From NCBI GenBank assembly GCA_002429165.1, contig DIYV01000079.1, positions 36,083 through 43,262 of the forward strand: DNA of 7,180 nt, given 5' to 3'. The notes beneath the pieces were generated by a model that was not told the DNA's origin, made no database searches, and saw nothing but the letters and a program-made list of their open reading frames with translations. The translations under genes were made by a program, and so were the position numbers. The DNA comes from Gallionella sp. UBA6045. GTDB lineage: Bacteria; Pseudomonadota; Gammaproteobacteria; Burkholderiales; Gallionellaceae. Shown piece by piece: positions 5,017-7,180 of this stretch; positions within the stretch are counted from its first letter, which is position 1; the number at the start of each line of letters is the position of its first letter.

Positions 5017-5712
5017 ATGAAACGCAATCAATCCGGTTTTACCTTGATTGAAATCGCCATCGTACTGGTGATTATCGGTCTGCTACTCGGCGGCGTACTG
5101 AAAGGTCAAGAGCTGATCAACAGCGCGAAGGTGAAAAACCTCGCCACTGATTTCAGAAACATCCCGGTATACATCTATGGCTATCAGGACAAGTTCAAGG
5201 CGTTGCCGGGAGATGATGCTAATGCTGCAGCTCATGTGACGGGTGCCACAGCTTGCTCGGGAGCTGCTGCAATCTGCTCACCGGGCAACGGCATCATCAA
5301 TGGTCCTTGGGATACCACAACACAGACTGCCGAATCCCAACTGTTTTGGCAACATGTACGCATGGCTGGATTGGCGGCCGGAGCAACATCCGGCGACATG
5401 CTGCCAACTAACGCTGTGGGAGGCGTTATAGGGATTACCAACGGTGGAGTGGATAACCCAGATGTAGTTGCCTATACCGCACCCGCAACCAAACTCACTG
5501 GAGCATACATCATTTGTTCTGCTGGCATTTTAGGCAAATATGCCAAGCAACTGGATATAACGATGGATGATGGCTCCCCCACTGGCGGTTCAATGCGAGA
5601 ATATAATCAGACTGGAGGACGTGGAACAGCTTTGTCGGCTCCAACTTTGGTAGCTCCAGCTCTAGTTGCACTTGATGACGCTACACCCTACACCGTCTGC
5701 ATGGGCGTCTAA
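5017..5712 (+). CDS. Prepilin-like protein with type IV cleavage/methylation motif
   Basis: A 231-aa prepilin or pseudopilin. The leader MKRNQSG is followed by FTLIEIAIVLVIIGLLLGG, the class III signal. Cleavage is expected after Gly7, with N-methylation of Phe8 and Glu12 as the conserved +5 glutamate. The hydrophobic helix (8-28) continues into an amphipathic segment with KVKNLATDFRNI (38-49). KFKALPGDD (59-67) and DITMDDGSPTGG (180-191) are recurrent in a broad family of orphan pseudopilin-like proteins in beta- and gammaproteobacteria. Four cysteines (80, 87, 167, 228) could make two disulfides in the exported head. No assembly ATPase, platform protein or peptidase is nearby, so machinery encoded elsewhere must process it. 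Whether it is a major pilin, a minor pilin or a secretion pseudopilin cannot be told. It has its own RpoN promoter and terminator, so it is a single-gene unit. Confidence 0.92.
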   Translation: MKRNQSGFTLIEIAIVLVIIGLLLGGVLKGQELINSAKVKNLATDFRNIPVYIYGYQDKFKALPGDDANAAAHVTGATACSGAAAICSPGNGIINGPWDTTTQTAESQLFWQHVRMAGLAAGATSGDMLPTNAVGGVIGITNGGVDNPDVVAYTAPATKLTGAYIICSAGILGKYAKQLDITMDDGSPTGGSMREYNQTGGRGTALSAPTLVAPALVALDDATPYTVCMGV

Positions 5713-5732
5713 CAAATCACCCGGCGTGACCC

Positions 5733-5757
5733 AGCCCGCTTCGGCGGGCTTTTTTAT
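5733..5757 (+). terminator. Intrinsic terminator of the prepilin gene
   Basis: AGCCCGC (5733-5739) pairs exactly with GCGGGCT (5744-5750) around a TTCG tetraloop, followed by a T tract. It begins 21 nt after the stop codon. No comparable U tract exists on the minus strand, so the convergent antiporter gene is not obviously served by it. Confidence 0.95.
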
Positions 5758-5768
5758 TGCCGGCTTGT

Positions 5769-7180
5769 TTATTGCCCCTTGTGCAGCCGCGACTCGGCCG
5801 CCTGCAATGCTTCCTGCAACCCGAGCAGCACCAGAACATCCCCTGTCTGAAGCTGCATTTCCTCGCTCGGTTGCGCGCCATGCACATTGCGCCGGCGCAC
5901 GGCATTCACCTCGACATTCAATTCAGCCAGGCCGACCTCACCCAGTTTTCTGCCTACTGCCGCAGAATCTTCTTTGAGCAGCACACTGAGAAAGCGCGGC
6001 TGCAAGCTTTCGCCTGTTTCATCCTCGATAAATTGGGCGGTGCGCAAATAGCCGCTGAACGCCGCGTATCGCCCGGCTCGATTTTCCTGGACGCGGCGTA
6101 TCACGCGGCTCAGCGGCACCCCGGACAACAGCAGCGCCTGCGAGGCCAGCATCACGCTGCCTTCGGTCACTTCGGCTACCACTTCGGCCGCACCGGCTTT
6201 TTTGAGTTCTTCGATATTAGTATCGTCGGCTGTGCGAACCACCACCGGCAGATCCGGGCGCATTTGATTCAGGTGGTGCAATATCTTGAGGGCGGAGTGC
6301 TTGTCGTCGTAAGTGATGACCAGGGTTTTTGCGCGCATCAGTCCGGCGGCCAGCAGCACCTCGCGTTTGGCGGCATCGCCATACACCACGCTATCGCCTG
6401 CTGCCAGGGCCTCATGTACCCTGCGCGGATCAAGATCGAGCGCGATGAAGCGTATGCCTTCCTTTGCCAGGAAGCGCGACAGCGCCTGTCCGCTGCGCCC
6501 GAATCCGCAAATGATGATGTGTGCGTCGCTGGCCATGCTTTGCACCGCGATCCGGTGTATCTGCAGGGCGCGATCCATCCAGGCCGAAGGGGAAATCCGC
6601 CGCACGATGGCTTCGGCATGCTGTATCAAAAAGGGCGCGGTCAGCATGGAGATCAGCATGGCCGCCAGCACGTTCTGCATCACTTCCGCAGGCAACAGAT
6701 TCACGCCACCCGCCAATGTCAGCAGCACAAAACCGAATTCACCCGCCTGCGCCAATCCCAGTCCGCTGCGTATCGAAGCGCCCCAATCACCCGAGAACCA
6801 GCGCGCCAGCAGTGCCACCACCGCCGCCTTGAACGGCAGGAGGATAAGCAGCACCAGCACCACCCAGCCAAATCCCGAGATCACACTATGCAGATCGAGC
6901 AGCATGCCGATGGTGACGAAGAACAAACCGAGCAGCACATCACGGAACGGCTTGATGTCTTCTTCGACCTGGTAGCGATATTCGGTTTCGGAGATCAGCA
7001 TCCCGGCGACGAATGCGCCCAGCGCCAGGGAAAGTCCGGCCAGCTCGGTGATATAGGCCAGGCCCAGCGTGAACAGCAATACGTTGAGCATGAACAGCTC
7101 GGAAGATTTCTGCATCGCGACCAGATGGAACCAAGGACGCAACAGCCGCTGCCCGAAGATCAGCAACGCGGCCAATACCA
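5769..7180 (-). CDS. CPA2-family cation:proton antiporter with RCK domains (KefB/KefC/YbaL-like), 5'-truncated by the window
   Basis: The C-terminal 469 residues of an inner-membrane monovalent cation (probably K+):proton antiporter; the N-terminal helices lie beyond the right edge. Numbering from position 7175, residues about 30-190 are membrane helices with LALGAFVAGMLISETEYR (50-67), EEDIKPFRDVLLGLFF (71-86) and GLAQAGEFGFVLL (140-152), all CPA2 hallmarks. An RCK/TrkA-N Rossmann domain (218-345) has the nucleotide motif GFGRSG (224-229), the acidic Asp247 ending beta 2, and VVYGDAAKREVLLAAG (263-278). A TrkA-C domain covers about 395-460. The KefC HALESD loop is replaced by YQVEED, so glutathione gating as in E. 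coli KefC is not supported; a YbaL-like antiporter is a fair alternative. The apparent start at 7175 is only a TTG inside the frame; codons continue to the edge. It is convergent with the pilin, with 56 bp between the two stop codons. Confidence 0.93.
   Translation of the reverse strand, partial: VLAALLIFGQRLLRPWFHLVAMQKSSELFMLNVLLFTLGLAYITELAGLSLALGAFVAGMLISETEYRYQVEEDIKPFRDVLLGLFFVTIGMLLDLHSVISGFGWVVLVLLILLPFKAAVVALLARWFSGDWGASIRSGLGLAQAGEFGFVLLTLAGGVNLLPAEVMQNVLAAMLISMLTAPFLIQHAEAIVRRISPSAWMDRALQIHRIAVQSMASDAHIIICGFGRSGQALSRFLAKEGIRFIALDLDPRRVHEALAAGDSVVYGDAAKREVLLAAGLMRAKTLVITYDDKHSALKILHHLNQMRPDLPVVVRTADDTNIEELKKAGAAEVVAEVTEGSVMLASQALLLSGVPLSRVIRRVQENRAGRYAAFSGYLRTAQFIEDETGESLQPRFLSVLLKEDSAAVGRKLGEVGLAELNVEVNAVRRRNVHGAQPSEEMQLQTGDVLVLLGLQEALQAAESRLHKGQ

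Noticed and set aside
5733..5757. A bidirectional terminator also serving the antiporter gene.
   Set aside because: The stem is symmetric, but the minus-strand sequence after it has no T tract, so only plus-strand termination is supported.
6313..6975. A 220-codon plus-strand frame opposite the antiporter gene.
   Set aside because: It is a Ser/Ala/Arg-rich shadow of a conserved CPA2/RCK coding region, with no domain and no ribosome site.

Overview
The window looks like a chromosomal segment of a betaproteobacterium. The order hisC-hisB-hisH-hisA on one strand is the arrangement typical of that class. The aminotransferase, dehydratase and amidotransferase sequences, the moderate GC content, and the sensor kinase and orphan prepilin also fit a Nitrosomonadales/Gallionella-like lineage. 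The family-level placement is an inference from sequence character, not a database result.

Layout from left to right. Positions 1-3018 hold a minus-strand histidine block, read right to left: hisC (3018-1879), hisB (1541-954), hisH (744-112) and the first 31 codons of hisA (95-1). Its products cover the dehydratase (HisB), aminotransferase (HisC), isomerase (HisA) and glutaminase (HisH) steps. Two unusual insertions break up this block. Between hisB and hisH lies a 206-bp MITE-like element (742-947) with 19-bp terminal inverted repeats and two internal hairpins; its left end supplies the hisH Shine-Dalgarno and abuts or includes the hisH ATG. Between hisC and hisB lies an array (1621-1931) containing three copies of the hisC 3' end: the genuine one, an identical one and a diverged one. 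A shared 17-bp joint and a hairpin-rich spacer separate them.

Positions 3113-4789 (minus) encode a multi-spanning membrane histidine kinase with an HDLKN H-box, resembling the PrsK type. It is divergent from a prepilin-like gene (5017-5712, plus). The 227-bp region between them contains a near-consensus sigma-54 promoter (TGGCAC-N5-TTGCA, 4959-4974), a strong Shine-Dalgarno, and two TCAA-N6-TTGA dyads about 80 and 137 bp upstream of the -24 element, where enhancer sites for an NtrC-type activator would be expected. The pilin gene ends at a clear intrinsic terminator.

Positions 5769-7180 (minus, running off the right edge) encode the C-terminal two thirds of a CPA2-family cation:proton antiporter with RCK/TrkA-N and TrkA-C domains, convergent with the pilin.

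The main points of interest are the sigma-54/paired-dyad control region of the orphan pilin beside a histidine kinase, the repeat element that carries a translation-initiation signal at each end, and the repeated hisC tails, each of which stays readable in frame from an ATG overlapping the previous stop. I found no CRISPR array, tRNA, rRNA or intact insertion sequence.
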